This document shows, one piece after another, positions 7,785 to 16,485 of a DNA stretch of 37,588 bases. The position numbers and the translations under genes were made by a program. The notes beneath the pieces were generated by a model that saw only the letters and a program-made list of their open reading frames with translations, was not told where the DNA came from and ran no database searches. Source of the DNA: Vicinamibacteria bacterium (GTDB lineage: Bacteria; Acidobacteriota; Vicinamibacteria; Fen-336; JAGNNV01); the NCBI GenBank assembly GCA_019694155.1, contig JAIBCN010000247.1, positions 1-37,588 of the forward strand, written 5' to 3'. How positions within the stretch are numbered: position 1 is the first letter of the stretch; every line of letters begins with the position of its first letter.

Positions 7785-9848
7785 ATGATCGAGCCAGGCA
7801 AGACCGACAGGACCATCCGTGGCGCGTGCGGGCACGATTGCCCCGATACCTGCGGCTGGGTGGTCGAAGTGGAAAGAGGCAGGGCCATACGCCTCGCCGG
7901 AGACCCGGCGCACCCATTTACCCGCGGCGGCCTCTGCGCGAAGGTGAACCACTACCTCGAGAGGGTCTATCACCCGGACCGCGTGCTTCATCCGATGAGG
8001 CGCGTCGGCCCCAAGGGAGAAGGGCGCTTCGAGCGGGTGACCTGGGACGAGGTGCTCCTTGACATCGCGGGCCGCTGGACGCGCATCATCGAGGAGTCGG
8101 GCGCCGAGGCCATCCTCCCCTACAGCTCGGCCGGCGTGCAGGGTCTCATCCAGATGGCCTCCATCGACCGCCGTCTGTTCGGCGTCCTCGGATGCAGCGC
8201 CCTGCAGCGGGCCATCTGCGGGGGCGTCGCCGCAGCGGGGTTGAAGACGACGATCGGCGTGGGATCGGGCATCGACCCCGAGGACATCGTCCACAGCCGT
8301 TTCATCGTGCTGTGGGGCACCAACACCATCGTCACCAACCTCCATTTCTGGCCCTACGTCCGCGAAGCGCAGGGGCGCGGAGCAAAGCTGGTCGTGGTCG
8401 ATCCCGTTCGCACGCGGACCGCAGAGGCTGCGGACTGGCATCTGCAGCTGAAGCCGGGGAGCGACGCCGCCCTCGCCCTCGCCATGATGCACGTGATGGT
8501 GCGCGACCGGCTGGTCGACGAGGACTATGTCGCGCGTTACGCCGTGGGATACGACGCGCTCGTCAGCCGCGTGCGCGACTACGCGCCTTCTGCCGTGTCG
8601 GCGCTCGTCGGCCTGCCGGCCGGCGAGATAGAGCGCTTCGCGCGAGAGTACGCGACGACGCAACCTTCTCTTCTGCGCCCGCTCATCGGCCTCGAGCATC
8701 ACCGGAACGGCGCCATGCAGTTCCGCGCTCTCGCTTGCCTGCCCGTTCTGAGCGGGGCGTGGCGGCACCGCGGGGGCGGTCTCGCCCGGTCCACGCACGC
8801 GCTGCAGTTCGGCGTTCTCGACATGAAGAGCGTGGAAATGCCCGAGGTCCACAAACCCGGGGTCCGCAGCCTGAACATGCGCGACCTCGGCCGGGACCTG
8901 TGTGACTCGAAGCTGTCCCCGCCCGTTCGCGCCCTGATGATCTACGGCGCAAATCCCGTCGTATCGATGCCGAACCAGCGTGAGGTCCGCGAGGGCCTTC
9001 GGCGCGAAGACCTCTTCACCGTGGTCCACGACCTGTTCGTCACCGACACCGCTCTCTACGCGGACTACGTTCTCCCGGCCACGAGCCAGATCGAGCACCT
9101 GGACCTCTCGCCCGCGTGGGGGCACTTGTATCTCGCCTTGAACCGTCCGGCCATCGAGCCTCTGGGCGAGTCGGTGTCGAATACCGAATTGTTCCGGCGT
9201 CTCGCCGCGGCGCTCGGTCGCACGGAGCCCTGGCTCTTCGAGAGCGATGAGTCGATGCTGCGCGCGGCTCTTTCGAGCGGGCACCCCTGGCTCGAAGGGA
9301 TCACCTGGGAACGTCTGTGGAACGAAGGCCACGTGCGGCTGAATCGACCGGACGATTGGCGTCCCTTCGCGAACGGCGGCTTTCCCACGCCATCCGGGAA
9401 GGCCGAGCTGTTCTCGGCGGCCCTGGAAGCTCAGGGCCTCGATCCCCTTCCCGCATCGGGCGCCATCGCCACGGGTTCGGGCCTGCAGCTCATTTCGGGC
9501 AAGACGCTGCACTTCATGAACTCGGGCTATGGTCACATGGAGCGGCACCGGCGCCGGGAAGGACTGCTGCCCATCGACCTTCATCCGGAAGATGCAGGAC
9601 GTCGCGGGCTCAAGAACGGGGAACGCGTTTCGGTGCGCGGCGACCGCGGGCAGTTGAAGGCCGTGTGCAGGGTTACCGAACGCGTTCGGCCCGGAGTGGC
9701 GTGGATGCCGTACGGCGGCCTCCACGACGCGGCGGGGATTCGGCAGTCGGTCAACCTGCTGACGAGCGAAGAGCCCACGGACTGGGGCGGCGGAAGCGGG
9801 TTGTACGACGCATTCGTCGAGGTTGCCCCGGACACCAAATCCGAGTAG
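7785..9848 (+). CDS. Molybdopterin-dependent oxidoreductase, DMSO reductase superfamily
   Basis: A 687-residue catalytic subunit. The N-terminus has a 4Fe-4S motif, C15-x3-C19-x3-C23-x27-C51, followed by the molybdopterin-binding domains (about 60-480) and the C-terminal dinucleotide-binding domain (about 575-685, with LHFMNSGYG and the later MPYGG segment). Cys145 (QRAICGG) lies where members of the family place the Mo-ligating residue; its role as ligand is inferred. No Tat signal is present, so the enzyme should be cytoplasmic. No electron-transfer or membrane-anchor subunit is adjacent, so it probably works alone or with a soluble donor. The family covers formate dehydrogenases, S- and N-oxide reductases and related enzymes; the substrate is not predictable here. 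The window's other Mo enzyme, at its 5' end, belongs to the unrelated xanthine dehydrogenase family. Confidence 0.9.
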   Translation: MIEPGKTDRTIRGACGHDCPDTCGWVVEVERGRAIRLAGDPAHPFTRGGLCAKVNHYLERVYHPDRVLHPMRRVGPKGEGRFERVTWDEVLLDIAGRWTRIIEESGAEAILPYSSAGVQGLIQMASIDRRLFGVLGCSALQRAICGGVAAAGLKTTIGVGSGIDPEDIVHSRFIVLWGTNTIVTNLHFWPYVREAQGRGAKLVVVDPVRTRTAEAADWHLQLKPGSDAALALAMMHVMVRDRLVDEDYVARYAVGYDALVSRVRDYAPSAVSALVGLPAGEIERFAREYATTQPSLLRPLIGLEHHRNGAMQFRALACLPVLSGAWRHRGGGLARSTHALQFGVLDMKSVEMPEVHKPGVRSLNMRDLGRDLCDSKLSPPVRALMIYGANPVVSMPNQREVREGLRREDLFTVVHDLFVTDTALYADYVLPATSQIEHLDLSPAWGHLYLALNRPAIEPLGESVSNTELFRRLAAALGRTEPWLFESDESMLRAALSSGHPWLEGITWERLWNEGHVRLNRPDDWRPFANGGFPTPSGKAELFSAALEAQGLDPLPASGAIATGSGLQLISGKTLHFMNSGYGHMERHRRREGLLPIDLHPEDAGRRGLKNGERVSVRGDRGQLKAVCRVTERVRPGVAWMPYGGLHDAAGIRQSVNLLTSEEPTDWGGGSGLYDAFVEVAPDTKSE

Positions 9849-9993
9849 AGGCGCTGGGCCTGGGGATGGCTTCGTCCATTCGATGAGCGTTAAGTGTGTC
9901 TTTACATATGTTTAGCGGATGGTCTCACTGTTAAGATCCGCGGTCTTTCGAGAGACCCCACGTTCATCAAGCTCCAGAGGAAACCCAAGATCC

Positions 9994-10566
9994 ATGCGAA
10001 GAACAGCCGTGGCCCTTATTGCCGCCCTCGCGTCCCTCCCATCCGGTTGTGGAGAAGGCCAACTGCCCGTACAAGCGACAACGCCTCCAGCCGTCGTGGC
10101 TACGCCGACCGCGACACCAACGCCCACGCCCACGGCGCCCACGGTCGTTCTCGGCCAGGGAATCGCGTGTGGCCTTCCGGTGATGCCCGAATGCGGCCAG
10201 CCAAGCGATAAGGGACAGCCTCCCGGCAACCCCCCTGGAGTCTGGGGCTGTTGCACCGTGGTCCAGAACAACACCGAGGAGTTCAGAGCCATGATCTCCG
10301 ATGCCATCTACAAGCTGAAGGCCGAGCGGCCCGAGCTGTTCGGACCCGGGAACCTCGTCCTCGACGAGCCGGCCTATTCAGCAGGTGTCGCCCGGATCGT
10401 GGAGCGGGACAACAAAGGGGTGTGCGCCAAGACTGGCGGACCGCACGACGAGATCGCCATCAAGACTTCGAACACCTGGAGCGAGCAGTACGACATCTAC
10501 ACCCAGTTCGGAACGGCCTTCAATCCGCCCGGCTATCAGGTGAGCTGCAGCCCGGCCCGCTTCTAG
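9994..10566 (+). CDS. Cys-rich lipoprotein of unknown function
   Basis: I do not recognise this family. The 190-residue protein begins with a short charged N-terminus, a hydrophobic stretch and a lipobox-like LPSGC (Cys19), so it is probably lipidated; Pro at -3 is unusual for a lipobox. A Thr/Pro-rich linker (about residues 27-50, many TP repeats) leads to a globular domain. Besides Cys19 there are six cysteines, including an adjacent pair (GCC, about residues 88-89), enough for three disulfides in an exported domain. The start at 9994 is chosen for the signal sequence; the frame is open upstream to 9919, but that would bury the signal. The nearest ribosome-site match, AGAGGAA, is rather far (about 11 bases). 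It stands alone, with a hairpin after the stop. Confidence 0.8.
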   Translation: MRRTAVALIAALASLPSGCGEGQLPVQATTPPAVVATPTATPTPTPTAPTVVLGQGIACGLPVMPECGQPSDKGQPPGNPPGVWGCCTVVQNNTEEFRAMISDAIYKLKAERPELFGPGNLVLDEPAYSAGVARIVERDNKGVCAKTGGPHDEIAIKTSNTWSEQYDIYTQFGTAFNPPGYQVSCSPARF

Positions 10567-10592
10567 AAGAAAAGGGGGGCCAGGGCTCCTGA

Positions 10593-10624
10593 CGTTCGGC
10601 GTCCGAATTCTGGACGCATGAACG
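10593..10624 (+). terminator. Hairpin after the lipoprotein gene
   Basis: GCGTCC (10599-10604) pairs with GGACGC (10612-10617) around a 7-base loop, and CGTTC (10593-10597) pairs with GAACG (10620-10624) outside it. It starts 26 bases past the stop codon. A good U tract is missing, so it may be a weak terminator or a 3' stabilising structure. Confidence 0.4.
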
Positions 10625-10820
10625 GTTTCCGTACTCCTGCACGATACCCCCGCGAGGAACGGAATCCTGTTGACGGGAAAGGGCTTGCGCCGGGCGGCCT
10701 GCGTTGGTCCGGTGCTTGCTCTGCAATAGGGGAAAGCCTTCGGCACGCGCCTCCAGTCTCCATGAAAGGGGGCGCTCCACCAACCGCAGCCCCCCTCTCC
10801 CCAGGAAAAAGGAAGAACCG

Positions 10821-11909
10821 TTGAAGAACCTCATCGTTTTCAGTCTCCTGTCGCTTGCAACTACCGCCCTGGCCCAGGAAGCCACGGAACAGACCGTCGA
10901 GAAGTTCTCGATTCACGGCTACCTGACCCAGGCCTGGGCAAAGTCGGACAGCGAGCAGATCCTCGGCATCAGCAAGCAGGGCACAACCGACTACCGGCGG
11001 GCGGCCGTCCTGCTGCGCTTTTCGCCAACCGCAAAGGATTCGCTGGTGATTCAGCTCGCCCACCGGCGCCTGGGCCTCAGCCCCGTCTCCAGCCAGGAGC
11101 CGGACGTGAAACTCGACTGGGCCTTCTACTCGCGCAACCTCGGCTCGAATACGTCGCTGAGGGTCGGCCGACTGCCCCAGCCTCTCGGCATTCACAATGA
11201 GACGCGGTACGTGGGGACCCTGCTTCCGTTCTATCGCGCTCCCTACAACTTCTACCAGGAAGGGTCGTTCACCTCGGAGACGATCGACGGCGCGATGATC
11301 CGGCACGCCATCTCGCCCGACTCCGACTGGAACGCGGAGATATCGGCCTACGGCGGCGGCTTCACGATGTACGAGACCACAGCCGAGGGGCCTCGGCCCA
11401 CGAGAGCCGAAAAGAGCGTCGGCGGACAGCTCTGGCTGAATACTCCGGTCAGCGGCCTGCGCTTCGGCGTGGGCGCGATGCGCATGGAGCTCGCTCAATC
11501 CGCCTCCGGCAAGGACCGCTGGAACAACCTCTCTGCTTCCGCGGAGTATGCGGGACAGCGCGTGAAACTCCGCTCCGAGTATCGTCGGACCCGGACGCGC
11601 GCCGTCGAATCCAAATTCGACAACTACTACGTCTACGGCGGCGTCAACGTCACCTCCCGGCTGGCTCTTCACGGCCAGTTCGACACCTGCACACTTAGTT
11701 TCTTTGCCGCTCCCGGCTTCCGCCTCGAGGTGGACAAGTTCTACCGGGACAAGACGCTCGGGGCCTCCTTCGCGGCCCGACCGGACGTCGTGCTCAAGGC
11801 GGAATACCACTGGACCAAGAGTCAGCTTCTCGAGACCAACCCCGGACCGATCACCGGCCCCGCCCGGCCGGCCAACTACTTCATCGCTTCGATGTCCGTC
11901 TCGTTCTAA
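10821..11909 (+). CDS. Porin-like outer-membrane beta-barrel protein
   Basis: A 362-residue protein with a Sec signal peptide (NLIVFSLLSLATTALAQ), alternating beta-strand patterns throughout and a C-terminal Phe (MSVSF), all typical of an outer-membrane barrel. The early segment FSIHGYLTQAWAKSD and the mid segment LRVGRLPQPLGIHNETRYVG resemble phosphate-selective or general porins; I cannot name the substrate. The start is a TTG at 10821 with GGAAG 5 bases upstream; it is exactly where the signal peptide begins. An open frame runs upstream to 10704 but would give a non-secretory, Arg-rich extension. The second small PstS-like gene follows after 17 bases, surely in the same operon. This mirrors the TonB receptor locus at 3016-6387. 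Confidence 0.85.
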   Translation: MKNLIVFSLLSLATTALAQEATEQTVEKFSIHGYLTQAWAKSDSEQILGISKQGTTDYRRAAVLLRFSPTAKDSLVIQLAHRRLGLSPVSSQEPDVKLDWAFYSRNLGSNTSLRVGRLPQPLGIHNETRYVGTLLPFYRAPYNFYQEGSFTSETIDGAMIRHAISPDSDWNAEISAYGGGFTMYETTAEGPRPTRAEKSVGGQLWLNTPVSGLRFGVGAMRMELAQSASGKDRWNNLSASAEYAGQRVKLRSEYRRTRTRAVESKFDNYYVYGGVNVTSRLALHGQFDTCTLSFFAAPGFRLEVDKFYRDKTLGASFAARPDVVLKAEYHWTKSQLLETNPGPITGPARPANYFIASMSVSF

Positions 11910-11926
11910 CGGTCGCAAACCAGGGA

Positions 11927-12364
11927 ATGGACCAACGCGCCGTGATCAGACGAACCTTTCTCTCGCTCCTTCTGGTCGCCGTGGTTCCCGCGATGGCTGC
12001 CGCGGAGGACTACGTGGTGATCGTTCACCCGGACAACACGGTTGACTCTTTGTCGAAAGACGAACTGAGCAAGCTCTTCTTCAAGCGGATGACGAAGTGG
12101 AAGACGGGGGGCGCCGTGGCCCCCGTCGATCAGCTCCAGGGGTCGTCAGTGCGGGTCGCGTTCAGCAGGAACGTGCTCGGAAAGCCGGTGGGCGCCGTCG
12201 TTTCCTTCTGGCAACAGCAGATCTTCGCAGGCCGCGACGTGCCGCCTGTGGAGAAGGCCGGCGACGGCGCGGTCATCGCGTTCGTCAAGGCAAACGCCGG
12301 CGCGATCGGCTACGTCTCGAGCGGCAGCGTGGTCGCCGGGGTGAAGGTCGTGCCCGTCCGCTAG
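11927..12364 (+). CDS. Small secreted PstS-like (PBP superfamily) protein, copy 2
   Basis: A 145-residue protein with a Sec signal (FLSLLLVAVVPAMAAAE) and a mature single-lobe domain of about 118 residues. It shares NTV..LS..EL, the KW..GG..APVDQ block, VSFWQQQIFAG, VPP.EKA and the C-terminal GAIGY...VKVVPVR with the protein at 3016-3441. By hand about 70 of 118 mature positions are identical. As there, the classical phosphate-binding S-G-T loop is replaced (SSVRVAF). The gene lies 17 bases behind the porin-like gene. The ATG at 11927 is used; AGGGA sits almost against it, so the in-frame GTG at 11942 is an alternative that keeps the signal peptide. There is no ABC transporter nearby, so a classical uptake role is unlikely; the protein may serve the outer-membrane barrel from the periplasm (inference). 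Confidence 0.85.
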   Translation: MDQRAVIRRTFLSLLLVAVVPAMAAAEDYVVIVHPDNTVDSLSKDELSKLFFKRMTKWKTGGAVAPVDQLQGSSVRVAFSRNVLGKPVGAVVSFWQQQIFAGRDVPPVEKAGDGAVIAFVKANAGAIGYVSSGSVVAGVKVVPVR

Positions 12365-12445
12365 TCGCGGGAGGTTTCTCTCCGACAGGACGGGGCGTCC
12401 CTTCCGTGCTGCGTGAGCGTCGGCGCACGCTAGAGTCTCGCCGCC

Positions 12446-13978
12446 ATGGGTTCGAAGCTGTCGGCCGACGTGACGAGGGGCGCCTGGTTCTGCGCGTTCG
12501 CCTTCTTCGGGTTGCAGATGGCGTTCGGTCCCCGTTACCCGATCTTCCGGGACGAGTTCTATTACCTCGCCTGCGCGGATCATCCGGCCCTCGGGTACGT
12601 GGATCACCCGCCGCTTTCGATCCTCGTGCTCGCCTCTTGGCGCGCGATCTTCGGCGATTCCATCTACTCGCTGAGGGTTCTGCCGTCGCTCGCGGGCGGC
12701 CTGGTCGTGCTGCTCACGAGCGGCCTCGCCGGCGCAATGGGCGGCGGAACCTTCGCGAGGACTCTGACCTCGGTTTCCGTGCTGGCGGCGCCCACCGTCT
12801 TCGGCATCACCGGCTTCTACTCGATGAACGCCTTCGACTTCCTCTTCTGGCTCGCGGCCTTTCATCTCGTCCTTCGCCTGAGCCGCCTCGAACCTGAGGC
12901 GGCGATGCCGGTGTGGGGCCAGTTGGGCGTGGTTCTCGGTCTCGGGCTCTTGAACAAGATCAGCGTGCTCGTCCTGGGGGCCGGTATCGCGGCGGTTCTC
13001 ATTCTGACCCCCCTGCGCTCTCACCTCCTGAAGCGCGGGCCGTGGATCGCCGCGGGCATCGCACTCGCCCTGTTCGCTCCTCACATCGTCTGGCAGATTC
13101 AGAACGATTGGCCGACCGCGGAGTTCATCCGCAATGCCGCGCGCCTGAAGAACGTCTCCCTCGGCCCGTGGGGCTTCTTCGCCTCTCAGATCCTGGATTT
13201 CGGGCCCCTCAATGCCCTCTTCTGGATCCCCGGCCTTCTGTGGCTGCTGTTCGCGAAGCGATCCCGTCCCTCACGCGCCCTCGGCATCATCTTCGTGGTG
13301 GCGTTCCTCGGGTTCATGAGCGGCAAGGCGTATTACCTGGCGCCGGCCATGCTTGTGCCGCTCGCGGCGGGCGCGGTCTTCGCCGAGTCGCTGCTGAGTC
13401 CCCCACGACCCGCGGGGCTGCGGCCGGCGGTCGTCGCGGTCCTTCTTGTCTCCGCGGCGATTCCATTGCCCATCGTGGTTCCCCTCCTCACCGCGGATCG
13501 GGTCGGCCCCTACATGCAGACGATCGGCATCGCCCCCAAGCAGGCCGAGCGGAGCGCTCTTGGCATCCTCCCCCAGCACCTCGCCGATCGCTTCGGATGG
13601 GAAGAACTCACATCGATCACCGCCACCGCCTGGCGTTCACTCGCCGACGAGGAGCGTAAGAGCGCCATCATCGTGGGCGACAACTACGGCGAGACGGCGG
13701 CCGTGAACTACTACGGGCGAAAGCTCGGCCTTCCCACCGCGGTCAGCCAGCACAACAACTTCTATCTGTGGGGACCAGGCAACCCGCAGGCCACGGTCGT
13801 GATCACCATCGGACAGTCGGTGGAGGATCTCCGCGGTTCGTTCGACGAGGTTCAACCGGTGGCCGCGATGACGAACCCCCTCGCCATGCCCTATGAACGC
13901 GCGGACCCGGTGGTGATCTGCCGGCGGCCGAAGCGACCCCTGTTGGCGCTTTGGGCCGAGGGTAAGAAGTTCATCTGA
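12446..13978 (+). CDS. GT39/ArnT-like membrane glycosyltransferase
   Basis: A 510-residue polytopic protein with about 9-11 hydrophobic helices and a larger soluble C-terminal part (about residues 355-510). The first periplasmic loop has the family hallmark: an acidic pair before aromatic residues (FRDEFYYLACADHP, about residues 33-46) and then YVDHPPL. In the PMT_2/GT39 group this acidic loop is catalytic and the sugar donor is a polyprenyl-phosphate sugar. The likely role is transfer of a sugar to lipid A, another envelope glycan or a protein in the inner membrane; the acceptor is unknown. It has no strong ribosome site, and its upstream gap to the PstS-like gene is 81 bases. It is convergent with the small membrane protein gene that follows. 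Confidence 0.88.
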   Translation: MGSKLSADVTRGAWFCAFAFFGLQMAFGPRYPIFRDEFYYLACADHPALGYVDHPPLSILVLASWRAIFGDSIYSLRVLPSLAGGLVVLLTSGLAGAMGGGTFARTLTSVSVLAAPTVFGITGFYSMNAFDFLFWLAAFHLVLRLSRLEPEAAMPVWGQLGVVLGLGLLNKISVLVLGAGIAAVLILTPLRSHLLKRGPWIAAGIALALFAPHIVWQIQNDWPTAEFIRNAARLKNVSLGPWGFFASQILDFGPLNALFWIPGLLWLLFAKRSRPSRALGIIFVVAFLGFMSGKAYYLAPAMLVPLAAGAVFAESLLSPPRPAGLRPAVVAVLLVSAAIPLPIVVPLLTADRVGPYMQTIGIAPKQAERSALGILPQHLADRFGWEELTSITATAWRSLADEERKSAIIVGDNYGETAAVNYYGRKLGLPTAVSQHNNFYLWGPGNPQATVVITIGQSVEDLRGSFDEVQPVAAMTNPLAMPYERADPVVICRRPKRPLLALWAEGKKFI

Positions 13979-14024
13979 TGGAAGCTCTCCTCCGGCGCGG
14001 TACTCACGATGTCGCCGAAGAATG

Positions 14025-14438
14025 TCATTTCTGACTAACCGCGGGAGGGCGCATGCCCGAGCTGAAGGGAAGAGCGGCGTAGAAGACGGCGCCCAGGCCA
14101 TAGAACGCGGCCAGGGTCCAGTAGGCCGGCGTCCCGCCAACCGAGGCGCCGTGTTTGACCAGGGTCAACGCCCCGATCAGGAAGTGAGCCTGATTGCCGG
14201 AAATCAGGGTCCGGCCGTAGATGCCACCGAGGGCGGAGTGGCGGGCGATCCAGTTCATCAAGCCCATGCCAGCGAGGGCCGCCCCGAACAGCGACGCGAG
14301 CGGCTCCACGTCATCGAGGCCCAGGATGGCCGCGCTCATTTCCCGCGGCCCGAAGATGAAGGCGAGACCAAAGATCCCAAGGCCGAATGCGAAGCCCGTC
14401 ACGATCCAGCTCCGCCCCACGCCAATCTGATTGCTCAT
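14025..14438 (-). CDS. Small four-helix membrane protein, unknown function
   Basis: I do not recognise the family. The 137-residue protein has four hydrophobic segments (about residues 11-31, 47-65, 84-95 and 104-125), few charged residues, and short loops (ARHSALGGIYGR, LVKHGAS). The ATG at 14438 lies inside the 3' end of the MFS-DUF2306 frame, so the two genes overlap by 128 bases in different frames. GGAGAG sits 11 bases upstream of the ATG. The coupling suggests translation with the transporter. The reading frame is convincing because hydrophobic periodicity begins right at its start, while the overlapping transporter tail loses all membrane character. Confidence 0.7.
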   Translation of the reverse strand: MSNQIGVGRSWIVTGFAFGLGIFGLAFIFGPREMSAAILGLDDVEPLASLFGAALAGMGLMNWIARHSALGGIYGRTLISGNQAHFLIGALTLVKHGASVGGTPAYWTLAAFYGLGAVFYAALPFSSGMRPPAVSQK

Positions 14439-16485
14439 GCGGAGCCATTCTCTCCGACGGGGAGCGGACCTCGGACGTTTTCGCCGATCGCCCGATGATC
14501 CACTCCGCGACCGCGAGGTTGATCAGCCAGCCGAGGCCCATCAGAGCGGCCCGGCTCGTTTCATCGGGCTGGCCAACGAGGATGAACCAGGGGAGGTGCG
14601 TAAAGACCTGGGTACCGGCGGCGAGACCGATCGCGTACGCCCGCAGCATCCAGGCGCCGTGAGCCGTCACGTCGCCCCGGAGGATCGCAGCCACGCCAAG
14701 GACGATCGCGGTCGCCATGGCGGAGCCGAACAGGAGACGGAGGACGTGGAGCATCGAGCCGTCACCCTCGGGCCACGGGTAGAAATGCGCCATCCACAGG
14801 CCGGTCAGCGCGGCGACCAGCCCGAGGGCGCCGATCACCCGGCCGGCGGCACGGTGCCACGTCCGCCGTGTCCTTCGGAATCCCGGAGCGAACTGCCACG
14901 CACCGATGATGCTGTAGGGGATGACCGAGAGAACATGCAGCACCACGGGCCACGGCCTCTCGAAGAAGCGGGCGTTCGCGGGCGTGATCTGGGCGCCGCG
15001 CGCGAGTTCGAGGAGCCGGATGACGCCGAACACTGAGGGAACGAGACTCAGCAGGATCAGGAGCGCGGGCACGAGCCACTCGGGTCTCGGCCGGGTGGCC
15101 TGTTTCGGCCGGGCGGCTCTTTCGCTCGTAGCAAGGATAGCGAGGGCGGTGTACACGAGGAGGGCGGCGACCGCGAACGTCGCCCGCATACCGATGGCCA
15201 CCGCCTCGGGACGCACGGCCCCCGCGCCGTCGGCGCCCGACGTGAACGCGAACACCGCGCCCATGATGGAAGCACCGGTGATCAGGCCGAGGTTGCGCGA
15301 CAGGTTGAGCATGCCGGAGATCAGGCCACGCTGGCCCTGACCCGTGTTCGACATCACCGCGGTGTTGTTGGCGGCCTGGAACAGCGCGTAACCCGCGGTG
15401 ATGACGATGAGAGGACCGATGTAGCCCGGCACGCCGAACCGAGTGGGCATCGCGGGCAGGATGGACGCGCCGAGAGCCATGGCGAGGAGTCCGGCGATTG
15501 TCATACCCCGGACGCCGAAGCGATCCACCAGGCGGCCCGAGGGCACGCCGGCGATGGCCGCGATCAGCGGCCCCGCGGACATCACGAGTCCAACCCGGGC
15601 GGCATCGAGCTGCAATGCGCCGGAGAGATAGAAAGGACCGACGACGAGGGTCGCCATCACGACCGTGGAGACGAGGCTGCTGACGGCGAGGCGGGCGCGG
15701 AGCACGGGGTCGCTCAGGATCTCCAGCCGGACAAGGGGCGAGGCCGCGCGCGATTCGACCCGGCCGAAGACACCGATGCCGACGAGGGACGAAAGCAGAA
15801 GCGCCCAGTTGAGCCGGCCGAAGTGACCTCGGCCCGCGGTGAGGGCAAGAGCGTAGGCGGCGAGGGTCAGACCGAGCGTGACGGTGCCGGCCACATCGAA
15901 CGGGGCGCGATCCACGCCGTGCGAGACGCGGTCCAAAGGAAGGCGCCGATAGGCGAGGAGCAGTGCGACAAGACCGAGCGGCACATTGATCAGGAAGATC
16001 GAGGGCCAGCCGAAGCCCGCGATCAGGAGGCCGCCCAAAGACGGACCCAGAGCCGTGCCGATCGCGGACATCGTGCCGAGGAGGCCCATGGCGCTTCCAG
16101 ACTTCTCCTTCGAAACGGTCTCGCCGACCAGGGACATGGTCAGAGCCATCATGATGGCGGCCGCGAGCCCCTGTACCGCGCGCGCCGCGATCAACAGCCG
16201 CAGCGTCGGCGAAAGGCCGCAGAGAAGTGAGGCGAAGGTGAAAAGGCCGAGCCCGGTCAGCATCAGGCGTCTTTGGCCGATCAGGTCGCCGAGCCGGCCG
16301 ACGCTCACGATGAGCGTGGTGATCGCCAGCAGATACGCGAGGACGATCCACTGAACCTCCTGAAAAGAGGCATGGAATGCCACGGCCAGTGTCGGCAGCG
16401 CGACGTTGGCGATGCTGGTGCCGAGCGAGGACAGGAGCATGGCCAGAGACAGGATGGCGAGAGACGAGCGGGTCGAAGCGGGCAA
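14311..16485 (-). CDS. MFS transporter (DHA2-like) fused to a C-terminal DUF2306 membrane domain
   Basis: A 724-residue protein. Residues 1 to about 460 form a 14-helix MFS drug/proton antiporter of the EmrB/QacA type: motif A-like GRLGDLIGQRRL, and the motif C-like GTALGPSLGGLL in helix 5. Residues about 495-670 form a second membrane module with HRAAGRVIGALG, the MLHVLRLLFG segment and TAHGAWMLRAYAIGLAAGTQ, which match the DUF2306 family of integral membrane proteins. Such a fusion is not the usual MFS layout. The start is a TTG at 16485 with AAGGAGA about 8 bases upstream. After about residue 675 the tail is polar and probably not conserved; it overlaps the next gene. It is divergent from the LysR gene, which likely controls it. 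A multidrug-export function is inferred from the family; the DUF2306 role is unknown. Confidence 0.88.
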   Translation of the reverse strand: MPASTRSSLAILSLAMLLSSLGTSIANVALPTLAVAFHASFQEVQWIVLAYLLAITTLIVSVGRLGDLIGQRRLMLTGLGLFTFASLLCGLSPTLRLLIAARAVQGLAAAIMMALTMSLVGETVSKEKSGSAMGLLGTMSAIGTALGPSLGGLLIAGFGWPSIFLINVPLGLVALLLAYRRLPLDRVSHGVDRAPFDVAGTVTLGLTLAAYALALTAGRGHFGRLNWALLLSSLVGIGVFGRVESRAASPLVRLEILSDPVLRARLAVSSLVSTVVMATLVVGPFYLSGALQLDAARVGLVMSAGPLIAAIAGVPSGRLVDRFGVRGMTIAGLLAMALGASILPAMPTRFGVPGYIGPLIVITAGYALFQAANNTAVMSNTGQGQRGLISGMLNLSRNLGLITGASIMGAVFAFTSGADGAGAVRPEAVAIGMRATFAVAALLVYTALAILATSERAARPKQATRPRPEWLVPALLILLSLVPSVFGVIRLLELARGAQITPANARFFERPWPVVLHVLSVIPYSIIGAWQFAPGFRRTRRTWHRAAGRVIGALGLVAALTGLWMAHFYPWPEGDGSMLHVLRLLFGSAMATAIVLGVAAILRGDVTAHGAWMLRAYAIGLAAGTQVFTHLPWFILVGQPDETSRAALMGLGWLINLAVAEWIIGRSAKTSEVRSPSERMAPHEQSDWRGAELDRDGLRIRPWDLWSRLHLRAAGNERGHPGPR

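Noticed and set aside
7770..9725. A 651-codon open frame on the minus strand
   Set aside because: It lies opposite the molybdopterin oxidoreductase, whose Fe-S motif and domains are clear; the antisense protein is Arg/Gly/His-rich with no family pattern.
10704..10820. N-terminal extension of the porin-like protein
   Set aside because: It would hide the signal peptide; the TTG at 10821 has a ribosome site and begins the signal sequence.
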